Source of the DNA: Clostridium kluyveri DSM 555
Lineage (GTDB): Bacteria; Bacillota; Clostridia; Clostridiales; Clostridiaceae
Reading direction: 5' to 3'
NCBI RefSeq assembly: GCF_000016505.1
Contig: NC_009706.1
Coordinates: 1,550,001 to 1,614,000 of the forward strand
DNA: 64,000 nt
In this document: positions 1 to 7,232 of the stretch, in pieces
Position numbering within the stretch: the stretch's first letter is position 1
How the letters are laid out: every line of letters starts with the position of its first letter
Program-made: the position numbers and the translations under genes
Notes under the pieces: model-generated
Database searches by the model: none
What the model saw: the letters and a program-made list of their open reading frames with translations, nothing else
What the model was told of the DNA's origin: nothing

Positions 1-186
1 GAAGAAAATCCACATTTTTTTAATCATTATATACCAGCAGCTAACAAAGCAATGAGTGAAATGTTTACAGTAGATGGAGTATCCAAAAAAGATAAACAAA
101 AACTCATTATTAAACAGATGACTAAAGGAAGTTCATTATGGGGATTAGTTAAAGATGGGTTTAAACTATTTAGGGCGGTGAAATAA
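1..186 (+). CDS. fixC: FixC-type flavoprotein dehydrogenase, C-terminal end (partial)
   Basis: An open frame runs in from the left edge and ends at TAA 184-186, giving about 61 residues that finish in GLVKDGFKLFRAVK. The stop overlaps the ATG of the next gene (TAATG), so the two are translationally coupled. That next gene is a clear FixX ferredoxin, and FixC (an ETF-quinone-oxidoreductase-like flavoprotein) is its usual upstream partner. In anaerobes the Fix proteins pass electrons from electron-transfer flavoprotein in acyl-CoA metabolism. The FAD-binding part lies outside the window, so the name rests mainly on context. Confidence 0.6.
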   Translation, partial: EENPHFFNHYIPAANKAMSEMFTVDGVSKKDKQKLIIKQMTKGSSLWGLVKDGFKLFRAVK

Positions 187-479
187 TGAGTGATATTAAA
201 AATAAAGTAAATATTGATGATAAATTGTTCTTAAATATCTATAATGTTGATACTGCCTCACACCTTGCCATTAAAGACCCTAAGATATGTGAAAATTGCA
301 GGGAGAAAATCTGTACTCACATCTGTCCGGCTCATGTTTACCAATGGAAAGATGGACATATTATTGTCAGTTATGAGGGATGTCTTGAATGTGGAGCATG
401 TCGTATTTGCTGCAGCCATGATAATATTGATTGGAAATATCCACGTGAAGGTTTTGGTATACAGTTTCGAATGGCATAG
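186..479 (+). CDS. fixX: FixX ferredoxin-like protein
   Basis: A 97-residue cytoplasmic iron-sulfur protein of normal FixX length. Cysteines lie in CENCREKICTHICP (about residues 35-48) and in CLECGACRICC (about residues 67-77), the bacterial ferredoxin pattern of this family. The C-terminal part (WKYPREGFGIQFR) is the typical FixX ending. It probably takes electrons from the ETF FixAB through FixC. The start is fixed by TAATG coupling to the preceding frame. A second frame inside it (244-507) has no family resemblance and is a shadow. Confidence 0.9.
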   Translation: MSDIKNKVNIDDKLFLNIYNVDTASHLAIKDPKICENCREKICTHICPAHVYQWKDGHIIVSYEGCLECGACRICCSHDNIDWKYPREGFGIQFRMA

Positions 480-492
480 TATATTTAATTGT

Positions 493-529
493 AAAAGGTT
501 TTGGTAAATTTTATTTGCTGAAACCTTTT
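493..529 (+). terminator. Possible terminator after fixX
   Basis: A 9-bp inverted repeat (AAAAGGTTT at 493-501, AAACCTTTT at 521-529) follows the fixX stop by 13 bases. The loop is 19 bases and no clean T-tract follows, so this is a weak candidate. The remaining sequence to 772 is AT-rich and shows nothing else I can name. Confidence 0.4.
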
Positions 530-772
530 AGTATTGCAGGTGTATCTTCATAAAAACTACATATTAATTATATATAATTAGTATTATTTCGGTGATTTAA
601 ACGAATATTCACATCTCAATTGAAACAAGAGTCACAATAATGCAAAGATTAAATCCGATAGATTAATAAATAAATCACTAATCTTTTACTGTTAATATGT
701 TCCTCAAATAGAGGATATTATTTAATGCTCAGCAGGGTAAATAAGAATATAACGAATGGGAAGGTAATAACT

Positions 773-1066
773 ATGGTAAAAATCGACGATAAGGCTCTGA
801 ATTATGTTCAGAGTAAAAATCTATGTTTTATGGTATTCATTAAAAATACATCAATAGATTGCGATTGTGGTAACATTCATAATGATGTAAAAACCGTTAA
901 AATTAAGGCTTCATTTGAAACGGATATAGTAGACAAGGAGCTATATGATATTTATAAATATAACAATGTTAAAGTATTTGTTTTAAAAGAGTTAAAGATT
1001 GTCGGGGATATAAATATTTATCAAAAAGCAAAAATACCTTTTATGAAACCCATATTTGGAATATGA
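773..1066 (+). CDS. Small Cys-motif protein, CC/Se-motif family candidate
   Basis: A 97-residue soluble protein starting MVKIDDKALNYVQSK. The start at 773 is preferred over the ATG at 725 because GGGAAGGT lies just upstream and the family-like N-terminus begins there. The layout (short alpha/beta start, central CDCG around residues 32-35, then a strand-rich half with KVFVLKEL) resembles the HesB-like CC/Se-motif proteins of clostridia, which carry a CC or UC pair at that place. Here the pair is split as C-D-C. No UGA codon is visible at the site, so this would be a cysteine version. Function is unknown; family assignment is from memory and moderate. Confidence 0.5.
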   Translation: MVKIDDKALNYVQSKNLCFMVFIKNTSIDCDCGNIHNDVKTVKIKASFETDIVDKELYDIYKYNNVKVFVLKELKIVGDINIYQKAKIPFMKPIFGI

Positions 1067-1088
1067 GAAATATCATAATATACAATAT

Positions 1089-1119
1089 ATACAATGTTAA
1101 TAAATTAAAAACATTGTAT
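1089..1119. terminator. Hairpin after the small Cys-motif gene
   Basis: A perfect 10-bp inverted repeat (1089-1098 with 1110-1119, 11-base loop) lies 23 bases after the stop at 1066, in very AT-rich DNA. No T-run follows, so termination is only possible. Further dyads are seen at 1137-1160 (ACTAAATT/AATTTAGT) and at about 1180-1219 (AGGTTTCT/AGAAACCT) before the next gene. Confidence 0.35.
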
Positions 1120-1253
1120 AAAAAATATATATATTAACTAAATTCATTCGATAATTTAGTTGATATATACTTCAAACAAAGGTTTCTAAGCTTGCTTTTT
1201 AAGAACAAGAAAAGAAACCTAATAGAAAATGAAGTGATTTTTTGGAGGTAATT

Positions 1254-1859
1254 ATGACGGGAAAGACACATGCAGCGGTGGGACTTTGCGGAGCGGCGTT
1301 TTTATTAGTTCCTAAAACAAGTATAGAAACTTCTATTATAGGTTTGGGTTTTGTGGTACTGGGATCATATGCCACAGATGCAGATTTGAAAATGTCTAAA
1401 GCCGGCCATGTTATAAGTGATATTATACATATGGCTATTTTGTTGTTAGGATTATATCTGGCGGATACATATATGTTTCATTACAATGTTATAAATTTAA
1501 TAAGTAAAAATATGCCCGGGCCACTGAAAATAATAGGTATTATATTTATAATTGGCTCAATAGTTTTGGGAAGAATAACAGGTCATAGAAAATATATGCA
1601 TAGCTTATTAGGCTTTATGACCATGACCATGGGAGTATGGCTCATTGCAGGTGAGTTTGCCGTTTGGTTTGCACTTGGATATGCACTGCATATGTTATTT
1701 GATTTATTAAATGAAAAGCCAGAATATCTATTATTTCCATTACCTGTGGGAGGTTTTTGCTTTTCACTGGTCAGTTCTAGAGGGGCGGCAAATACTATGA
1801 TATCTATTATTAGTTATACTGCTTTTTTGTTTAAAATAGCATACATATGTATAACTTAA
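1254..1859 (+). CDS. Metal-dependent hydrolase, YdjM/DUF457-like membrane protein
   Basis: A 201-residue integral membrane protein beginning MTGKTHAAVG. The H of TGKTHAAVG, the D of YATDADLK, the H of TGHRKYMHSLLG and the LHMLFDLLNEK segment are the metal-ligand-like residues of the YdjM (LexA-binding, membrane-bound metal-dependent hydrolase) family. Four or five hydrophobic segments lie between them. The start is ATG 1254, since GGAGG at 1244-1248 is the ribosome site; an in-frame TTG at 1242 overlaps that site. It stands alone; no operon partner is seen. The substrate of the family is unknown. Confidence 0.8.
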   Translation: MTGKTHAAVGLCGAAFLLVPKTSIETSIIGLGFVVLGSYATDADLKMSKAGHVISDIIHMAILLLGLYLADTYMFHYNVINLISKNMPGPLKIIGIIFIIGSIVLGRITGHRKYMHSLLGFMTMTMGVWLIAGEFAVWFALGYALHMLFDLLNEKPEYLLFPLPVGGFCFSLVSSRGAANTMISIISYTAFLFKIAYICIT

Positions 1860-2561
1860 AACATTTTTGAACAGAACAGGCAGCTTATCTTGTGGGTTAG
1901 CTGTTTATTTTGTGTTTATTTTTTTGAAAGATAAAAGATTAGTATTTTGTTATCTCTGGAATATCTGAAACTTCTGGATTATCTACAGGTAGCAGCAGTA
2001 GTGGTGGGAATTTGGAAGTTCAAGCTATAAGAATATTATTTCAAGAGTAAAAGAACATTCTTATTATAAAGATATCTTTACTTACCAATTAATTCCCAAA
2101 CTTATGTGCAATGTATAGCTTTAAATAAGATGGGAGTATTAGTAATGATAGCGTTGGGATAAAATTTAGATAGTGTAAAGTAAGTTATGAAAAAACAGAA
2201 ACAAGGGAAATTAGAATTATGACTTTAGGGATCTAACTAGAAATAGGATTTTTAATGTACCCCGCCACCCTTGACTGCGTAACAAATAAATGCTCTGGAG
2301 GATACACCGACGGCAAAAAACTCAAAAACAGATAGATTTTACCGTCTTGTTCACAGCATTCTAGCATTTATTTGTAACTCCATCAAGGGCAAGCCCGAAG
2401 GGTGGCTAAGTTGTATCTCCGGCCGAAAAATCTAAAAACAGACAGGACTTAAATTATACGGTTCTTCTTGGCAGGCATATTGCCTGCATTAGTTAAAATG
2501 TCTAACTCATTTAGTGGTTTCCAGTAATTATGAGGATGAGGGCGTGAGTAACATCAAAATC
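1860..2561. other. Gene-free region with an imperfect long inverted repeat (left flank of IS)
   Basis: About 700 bases with no credible gene. A weak hairpin (CAGCT/AGCTG, about 1880-1910) follows the hydrolase gene. A GC-richer patch holds a 24-bp imperfect inverted repeat: 2271-2294 pairs with 2363-2386 (13 contiguous matches, AGCATTTATTTGT, then scattered). Two related short direct repeats also occur here (about 2311-2335 and 2422-2447, around AAAAACAGA). These look like the subterminal sequences of the insertion element to the right, but the exact end is not certain. Confidence 0.4.
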
Positions 2562-3665
2562 TCAGCCATTCATGAGCTTGCATTGTTGGCTGGCAAGATG
2601 ATAGGCACTGTAGCCATCTGCAATAAATTTCAGGGCTTTATTAGGAAATTCTTTGAACTTCTCAAAAGCCATGCGCATGGCTAGGATACATGGACCTACA
2701 GATCTGGTATCAGATACCTGGTAGCCAAGGATAGACTTTTTACATGCATCCATGACAATCCAAACGTAGTGTTTTATGCCTTTAACCTTGATATAAGTTT
2801 CGTCAGCAGAAAGAATTTTAGAAGGTTTATAGTCAAAAGTATCCGTAAGAGGCTTGATAACCGCGGCAGCAGTCATAGCATAGTTGGCGATCATTGTATG
2901 TGAAATCTTTATGCCATATACTTCTGCTAAAGCATGAGCAGTTTGTCTAGTAGATAATTTAAGATTTACGTGATAAGTAAGACATAATCCCATGATATAG
3001 GCATTGAATTTCTTGTACTTAAAGTTAATAGTACTTTTAGGAAGTGCATGTAAGTCCATCTTGAAGAAATCTACTGTAAATTCACGATAGATATAGTGAA
3101 GCTTGTACTTGTGTTTATCGGAAACATCCAGATTTTTAGGCAATTTGGTAAGATTGCTTTGATAGTAGGAGCACTCGGGATTAACACATTTATGTATGCG
3201 AAAGTGCTTTCTGTCTTTCTTGGGTGAAAGGGTATGTCCGCAGTAAGGGCAAAGAAATACCATAGATTTATCAGCGTGATTGCTTTCATTGAAGTTCTGA
3301 CCACAGACTTTACACTGAAACTGACCTCTATTACCATTATTGTCGTAAATATAATGGTTCGGTGCACCACACCTGGGACATACAATATCTTCAGGGATGG
3401 ATTTTCCATTACGTCTTTGAACGGGCTTGATTAATTTATTGTATTTATGTTTATAGTAAGCTAAGAGAAGCTTATAGTCTGCCTTCTCAAAATGAATAAT
3501 TTTAGGCAGCTTATCCACTTTAAATTTCTGGTATTTAGGACTATGTGAATCCTCAAAAGTCCACTGCTTAAGAGGAATATATTTAGCAATAAATAAAAGT
3601 AGTTGGGAAATTACTTTCAAAAGGTATTGATTATATAAAAATAAATAAGTTATAATTGAACTCAA
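2562..3665 (-). pseudogene. DDE transposase with zinc ribbons, C-terminally truncated
   Basis: The minus-strand frame gives 367 residues from a TTG start. The N-terminal third has two zinc-ribbon Cys clusters (CPRCG...CKVCG and CPYCG...CVNPEC). A DDE integrase core follows, of the kind seen in IS6/IS240-like transposases: first acidic residue in LSADETYIKV, second in KFIADGYSAY. The frame stops at CKLMNG. Directly after the TGA the same frame reads DFDVTH, which looks like the continuation, so the stop is probably a nonsense change or small indel. The final catalytic Glu region is missing, hence the pseudogene call. Exact IS family is uncertain. Confidence 0.75.
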
Positions 3666-3667
3666 GA

Positions 3668-3737
3668 CAATGACACCCTTTCATGTGATTTTTGTTTGGT
3701 AAGAGATTCAATTATAACATGAAATAGGGGGTCATTG
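3668..3737. repeat. Inverted repeat upstream of the DDE transposase
   Basis: Arms 3668-3686 and 3717-3737 are imperfect inverted copies (CAATGACACCC against GGGGGTCATTG). They flank the transposase start on its 5' side, so they may mark the element end or its promoter/operator. No target-site duplication could be fixed by eye. Confidence 0.4.
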
Positions 3738-4025
3738 TTTTTTATTCAAAAGAACTCTGTAAACCTTGGTATATAAAGAATAAATTTAAAAAATAGTGTA
3801 AAGTGAGATATAAAAAAATTATTTGTTGATGATACTGATAGTCTTGAATTATTATTTGCCCACGGAATACTAGAAGGTGTATCTAATATCGTGAGAATCG
3901 TCGTTGTTTATCATTTTTTATTATGTATGATATTGGGAAATCAAAAATGGGTGACTATTTTACACAAGTTTGTGTATATTCTCGAAAAAGATAAAATATA
4001 GTAGAAATATGTTGTATTATTTTGC
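3738..4025. other. Gene-free stretch, probable remnant of an older element
   Basis: No gene is seen. Bases 3794-3818 (TAGTGTAAAGTGAGATAT...) match 2171-2195 on the other side of the transposase at 22 of 25 positions in the same orientation. The zinc-ribbon element may therefore have landed in, or be bracketed by, an older repeated sequence. The rest, up to the promoter at 4026, is AT-rich and unassigned. Confidence 0.3.
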
Positions 4026-4054
4026 TTTACTGTTAATATTTTCAGTGATATAAT
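4026..4054 (+). promoter_or_regulatory. Sigma-A promoter of the iron-regulated region, left copy
   Basis: A -35 box TTTACT (4026-4031) is followed after 17 bases by a perfect TATAAT (4049-4054). The expected transcription start lies inside the long palindrome with a Fur-box core at 4052-4098, the classic arrangement for iron repression. The stretch 4034-4079 recurs at 33042-33087. Confidence 0.7.
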
Positions 4055-4098
4055 TAGCATATATTGATAATGAATTTCATTATCAATATATGCTAATT
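4052..4098. promoter_or_regulatory. Perfect 47-bp palindrome with Fur-box core
   Basis: The arms (4052-4073 and 4077-4098) are perfect 22-base reverse complements around ATT. The centre reads TGATAATGA-ATT-TCATTATCA, which fits the Fur consensus of GATAAT-type repeats. It overlaps the -10 box and the start site, so Fur binding should block transcription. The palindrome is longer than Fur needs, so the transcript could also form a stable 5' hairpin, or this could be a mobile palindromic unit. Confidence 0.75.
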
Positions 4099-4109
4099 TA
4101 ATTATGTTT

Positions 4110-4294
4110 TAACGAGTTGAAGGTACTTTAGTGCCTGAAACTAAAAACCGCCTGCTATGCGGGTGAGATTAAATGCTTAAGCAAAAACATAATTGCCTTT
4201 TTTAATATAATGATGAATATTGAAGTCATCAAAATAAATAGAAAGAAGGTAATAATCTATGGCAGAAAGTTTAGCACATACTAAATTGATATAA
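4110..4294 (+). pseudogene. IS200-type element left end with truncated TnpA
   Basis: A short frame at 4259-4294 begins MAESLAHTK, the hallmark N-terminus of IS200/IS605 TnpA (Y1 HUH transposase), and stops after 11 codons. GGTAAT precedes it. The leader contains a compact hairpin (CCGC...GCGG, about 4148-4163), as in IS200 left ends. The rest of the transposase is replaced by an IS5-type fragment, so the element is dead. Confidence 0.7.
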
Positions 4295-4299
4295 AAAAT

Positions 4300-4551
4300 A
4301 GTAATATTTTAGGTGATAAAGCATATGGCACAAAGGAAGTTAAAGAATACATTGCTTCAAAAGGAGCTTCTTATACTATTCCACCAAAATCTAATACTCA
4401 GAATCCTTGGAATTGTGACTGGTAGGTATACAAAGAACGCCATTTAGTTGAATGTTTCTTTAATAAAATCAAGCATTTTCACAGGGTTGCAACTCGTTAT
4501 GACAAGCTCCCATCTTCTTTTCTTGCTTCTATTTTTATTTTGTCCAAATAA
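4300..4551 (+). pseudogene. IS5-family (IS427-like) transposase C-terminal fragment
   Basis: The frame reads ILGDKAYGTKEVKEYI...SYTIPPKSN, then a TAG in place of an expected residue, then VYKERHLVECFFNKIKHF and TRYDKLPSSFLASIFI before TAA 4549-4551. This is the C-terminal third of an IS5-type DDE transposase: second D in GDKAY, and E in the ERHLVECFFNKIK motif. It has no start, one in-frame stop and no upstream half. It is fused directly to the IS200 stub and lies between the Fur promoter and the siderophore genes. Confidence 0.8.
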
Positions 4552-4645
4552 TATAGTGTGTAGCTTGTTTTCAGACACGCCCTAGTTATGTTTAAAAATA
4601 TATTTTTATAAGTATGAATGATTTAAATAGTAAGGAGGGATATGT

Positions 4646-5407
4646 TTGTTTGAATGGTTCATTTCAAATGAGGATAAAACAGGAGAAAGGAATGAGGATA
4701 GTTATATATTTATGTTTCCTTATGCAGGTGGAGGCGCTTCTGTTTTCAAGAAATGGCAAGTGTACTTTAAAGGTTTTGAAGTGTTTGCAGCACAATATCC
4801 AGGAAGAGAAAATAGGATAAATGAAAAACCAATTGATAAATTTGACGAAATTTTATCCAATCTATATGATTCTATATCAAAATTTATATTTACAGGAAGC
4901 AGGTATTATTTATTTGGACATAGCTTGGGAACGAAGATAGTATATGAATTAGTATTAAAAATAAAAGAAAATAAACTTAGAATGCCTGAAGGTATTATTG
5001 TTTCAGCAGGAAAGGCTCCATGCTTTAAAGAAGAAAATCCTATATATTATCTTGAAGATGATGAATTTATAAAGGGGATAAATCGTTTTTCTGGAACTCC
5101 TTCTGAAATAATAGAAAACAATGATATTATGAAAATTTTTCTGCCAATGCTTAGAGCAGATTTCATATTGGATGAAACATATGTAAATCCTAATATTACA
5201 AAAATAGATGTACCTATACTTGGGCTTATGGGGACAGAAGATAAGGAGCTAACGATAGATGAACTTTTAAAATGGAAGGAATATACTAGCCAAGATTTTT
5301 CTTACAAGTATATTGAAGGAGGACATATGTTTATTAATACGAATACAGAGAAAGTTGCTAGTGAAATTAAGAAATTTATATATAAGTGCAATGATAAAAG
5401 TATATAA
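4646..5407 (+). CDS. Type II (editing) thioesterase of the siderophore cluster
   Basis: A 253-residue alpha/beta hydrolase of the GrsT/YbtT class that removes misloaded acyl groups from carrier proteins. The opening FPYAGGGASVFKKW is typical. The nucleophile is Ser93 in GHSLG, and the late catalytic His is in EGGHMFIN. The start is TTG 4646: AAGGAGGG lies six bases upstream, and the nearby ATG at 4642 is out of frame. It is the first gene of the biosynthetic operon. The only convincing promoter upstream is the Fur-type one about 600 bases away across two IS remnants; a local promoter is not obvious. A similar enzyme is encoded at 37266. Confidence 0.88.
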   Translation: MFEWFISNEDKTGERNEDSYIFMFPYAGGGASVFKKWQVYFKGFEVFAAQYPGRENRINEKPIDKFDEILSNLYDSISKFIFTGSRYYLFGHSLGTKIVYELVLKIKENKLRMPEGIIVSAGKAPCFKEENPIYYLEDDEFIKGINRFSGTPSEIIENNDIMKIFLPMLRADFILDETYVNPNITKIDVPILGLMGTEDKELTIDELLKWKEYTSQDFSYKYIEGGHMFINTNTEKVASEIKKFIYKCNDKSI

Positions 5408-5606
5408 TTTTTCAGAATTTGAAATATTTAATGTCAAGAAAATATGGATAAAAACTTTGACTATTAAAGATATTTTAAAATATTCCTTTGAGATAATTAA
5501 AGAATATGAAAGTAAAGTTCTCATAAGAGATAGACAAATAAATAAGAGCAAGATTGTAGAAATAAAAGAGCTGTTTGAAGATTATATAATAACTATATGT
5601 TTTTAG
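5391..5606 (+). CDS. Hypothetical 71-residue protein
   Basis: An open frame from ATG 5391, overlapping the end of the thioesterase by 17 bases and ending 12 bases before the ATG of the aryl-AMP ligase. It begins MIKVYNFSEFEIFNVKK, is rich in Lys/Ile/Glu and has no transmembrane segment. No good ribosome site precedes it. It fills the only gap between two operon genes, which slightly favours a real gene. I do not recognise it; it may be a decayed fragment. Confidence 0.3.
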   Translation: MIKVYNFSEFEIFNVKKIWIKTLTIKDILKYSFEIIKEYESKVLIRDRQINKSKIVEIKELFEDYIITICF

Positions 5607-5617
5607 TGGAGGTCAAC

Positions 5618-7213
5618 ATGAATTTAGAGATCAAGGCGCAATTAGAAAGATATTATGACGAAAATGCATGGAAACACATAACGTTGGGAGAAGCTTTAGA
5701 AAATTGGAGTGAAAAATACAAAAATAGGACTGCTCTTTCAGATTGCGAATCTGATGAGCTTACATATAAGGAATTAAGTGATGAAGTTGATTTTTATGCA
5801 CAAGGTCTTTTGAATCAAAATATCAACAAAGGGGATAAAGTTTTATTACAATTACCTAATTCTATTGAATTTGTAATTATTTCTTTTGCTCTATTTAAAA
5901 TGGGAGCGATTCCTATTATGGGATTCCCAGCTCACAGGGAAGTCGAAATAAAAGGAATTTTAGAAAAAACGGGGGCTATAGCATATATTGCAAGAGATAA
6001 ATATTTAGGTTTTTCATATACTGAGATGATTAGGAAAATACAGAAAGAAATAGAAATAGATCTAAAAATTTTTATCTTAGGTGATAATGAAGAATATAAT
6101 AATTTTCGGTTTTTAAGAGCGAAAAATAAAATAACAGCTGGCAATAAAAATAAAGCAAATTATAAAGATATAGCATTATTTCTATTATCTAGTGGAACAA
6201 CCGGGATATCTAAACTTATTCCTTTAAAACATTGTGAACTTCTTTATGTATCAGAACAATTAGGCTTAGTAACAGGATTGAATATAGACACTGTATACTT
6301 AGCAGCGTTGCCTATTGCTCATAAATTTACATTATGTTGTCCAGGAACTATTGGGACTTTGATATTTGGTGGAAAGTCAATTATCTGTAAAACTACTAGT
6401 CCGGATGAAATTATTCCATTGATTGAAAGTGAAAAGGTTACTATTACTGCATTAGTTCCGACAATTGCAAACATGTGCATTGAATTTTTAGATATAGATG
6501 ATTTTGATATATCTTCTCTGATAACAATTCAAATAGGCGGTTCGGTATTAAAACCATCTTCGGCAAAAAGAATAGAAAAGGCTTTCGGATGTACATTGTT
6601 GCAACTTTATGGAACTACTGAAGGACAAATAACTTGTACAAGACTGAATGATAATGAGTTCGTGAGGTTTCACACTCAAGGGAAAGTGCTTTGCAAATTT
6701 GATAAGGCTATGATTGTTGATGACAGTGGAATTGAAGTGCCAGATGAAGAGTATGGAGAACTTATTGTAAGAGGACCTTACACAATATATGAATATTATC
6801 GCTTAGAAGAAGTTAACAAAAACTGTATAACAGAAGATTGTTATTTTAAAACAGGGGATAAGGCAAGAAAATTAAAAGATGGAAATTATCAAATTGTTGG
6901 AAGATTAAAAGAAATGATTAATAGAGCAGGAGAAAAAATTATACCATCTGAAATAGAAGAAGTTTTGCTTCAAAATAAAGACATTATAGAGGTTCAAGTT
7001 GTAGGAGTCCCTGACGAAATTTTAGGTGAAAAGATTGGAGTTTTTATATTAAAAAACGATAAAGAAATTGATTTAAATAAAATAAGAACGTATTTGAAAG
7101 AAAAGGGACTTGCATATTTTAAATTACCGGATTTGGTAAGATATGTAGATAGTTGGCCGCTGACGAGTGTTGGAAAAATAAATAAAGATAAACTTAGAAA
7201 TTTAGTTTTGTAA
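5618..7213 (+). CDS. Aryl-AMP ligase loading the ArCP (DhbE/YbtE/PchD-like)
   Basis: A 531-residue stand-alone adenylation enzyme that activates an aryl acid and loads it on the N-terminal aryl carrier domain of the next protein. Motifs: SSGTTGISKLIP (A3, about residue 190), YGTTEGQ (A5), KTGDKARKLKDG (A7), GRLKEMINRAGEKI (A8), TSVGKINKDK (A10 Lys near 520). The ATG at 5618 is preferred because GGAGG lies just before it. Against DhbE from memory, the pocket segment reads AHKFTLCCPG where relatives have AHNxxLxxPG: the near-invariant Asn is Lys236, while Cys241 sits at the position that is Cys in salicylate-type and Ser in dihydroxybenzoate-type enzymes. Salicylate is the default guess; the Lys makes it uncertain. 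Confidence 0.88.
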   Translation: MNLEIKAQLERYYDENAWKHITLGEALENWSEKYKNRTALSDCESDELTYKELSDEVDFYAQGLLNQNINKGDKVLLQLPNSIEFVIISFALFKMGAIPIMGFPAHREVEIKGILEKTGAIAYIARDKYLGFSYTEMIRKIQKEIEIDLKIFILGDNEEYNNFRFLRAKNKITAGNKNKANYKDIALFLLSSGTTGISKLIPLKHCELLYVSEQLGLVTGLNIDTVYLAALPIAHKFTLCCPGTIGTLIFGGKSIICKTTSPDEIIPLIESEKVTITALVPTIANMCIEFLDIDDFDISSLITIQIGGSVLKPSSAKRIEKAFGCTLLQLYGTTEGQITCTRLNDNEFVRFHTQGKVLCKFDKAMIVDDSGIEVPDEEYGELIVRGPYTIYEYYRLEEVNKNCITEDCYFKTGDKARKLKDGNYQIVGRLKEMINRAGEKIIPSEIEEVLLQNKDIIEVQVVGVPDEILGEKIGVFILKNDKEIDLNKIRTYLKEKGLAYFKLPDLVRYVDSWPLTSVGKINKDKLRNLVL

Positions 7214-7232
7214 TAATGGAGGTCAGTTAAAG

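Noticed and set aside
244-507. 87-residue open frame overlapping fixX
   Set aside because: Different frame inside an unmistakable FixX; no ribosome site and no family features.
1955-2050. Short frame with a Ser/Gly-rich stretch upstream of the IS
   Set aside because: No start codon with ribosome site, under 35 residues, no recognisable similarity; treated as noise.
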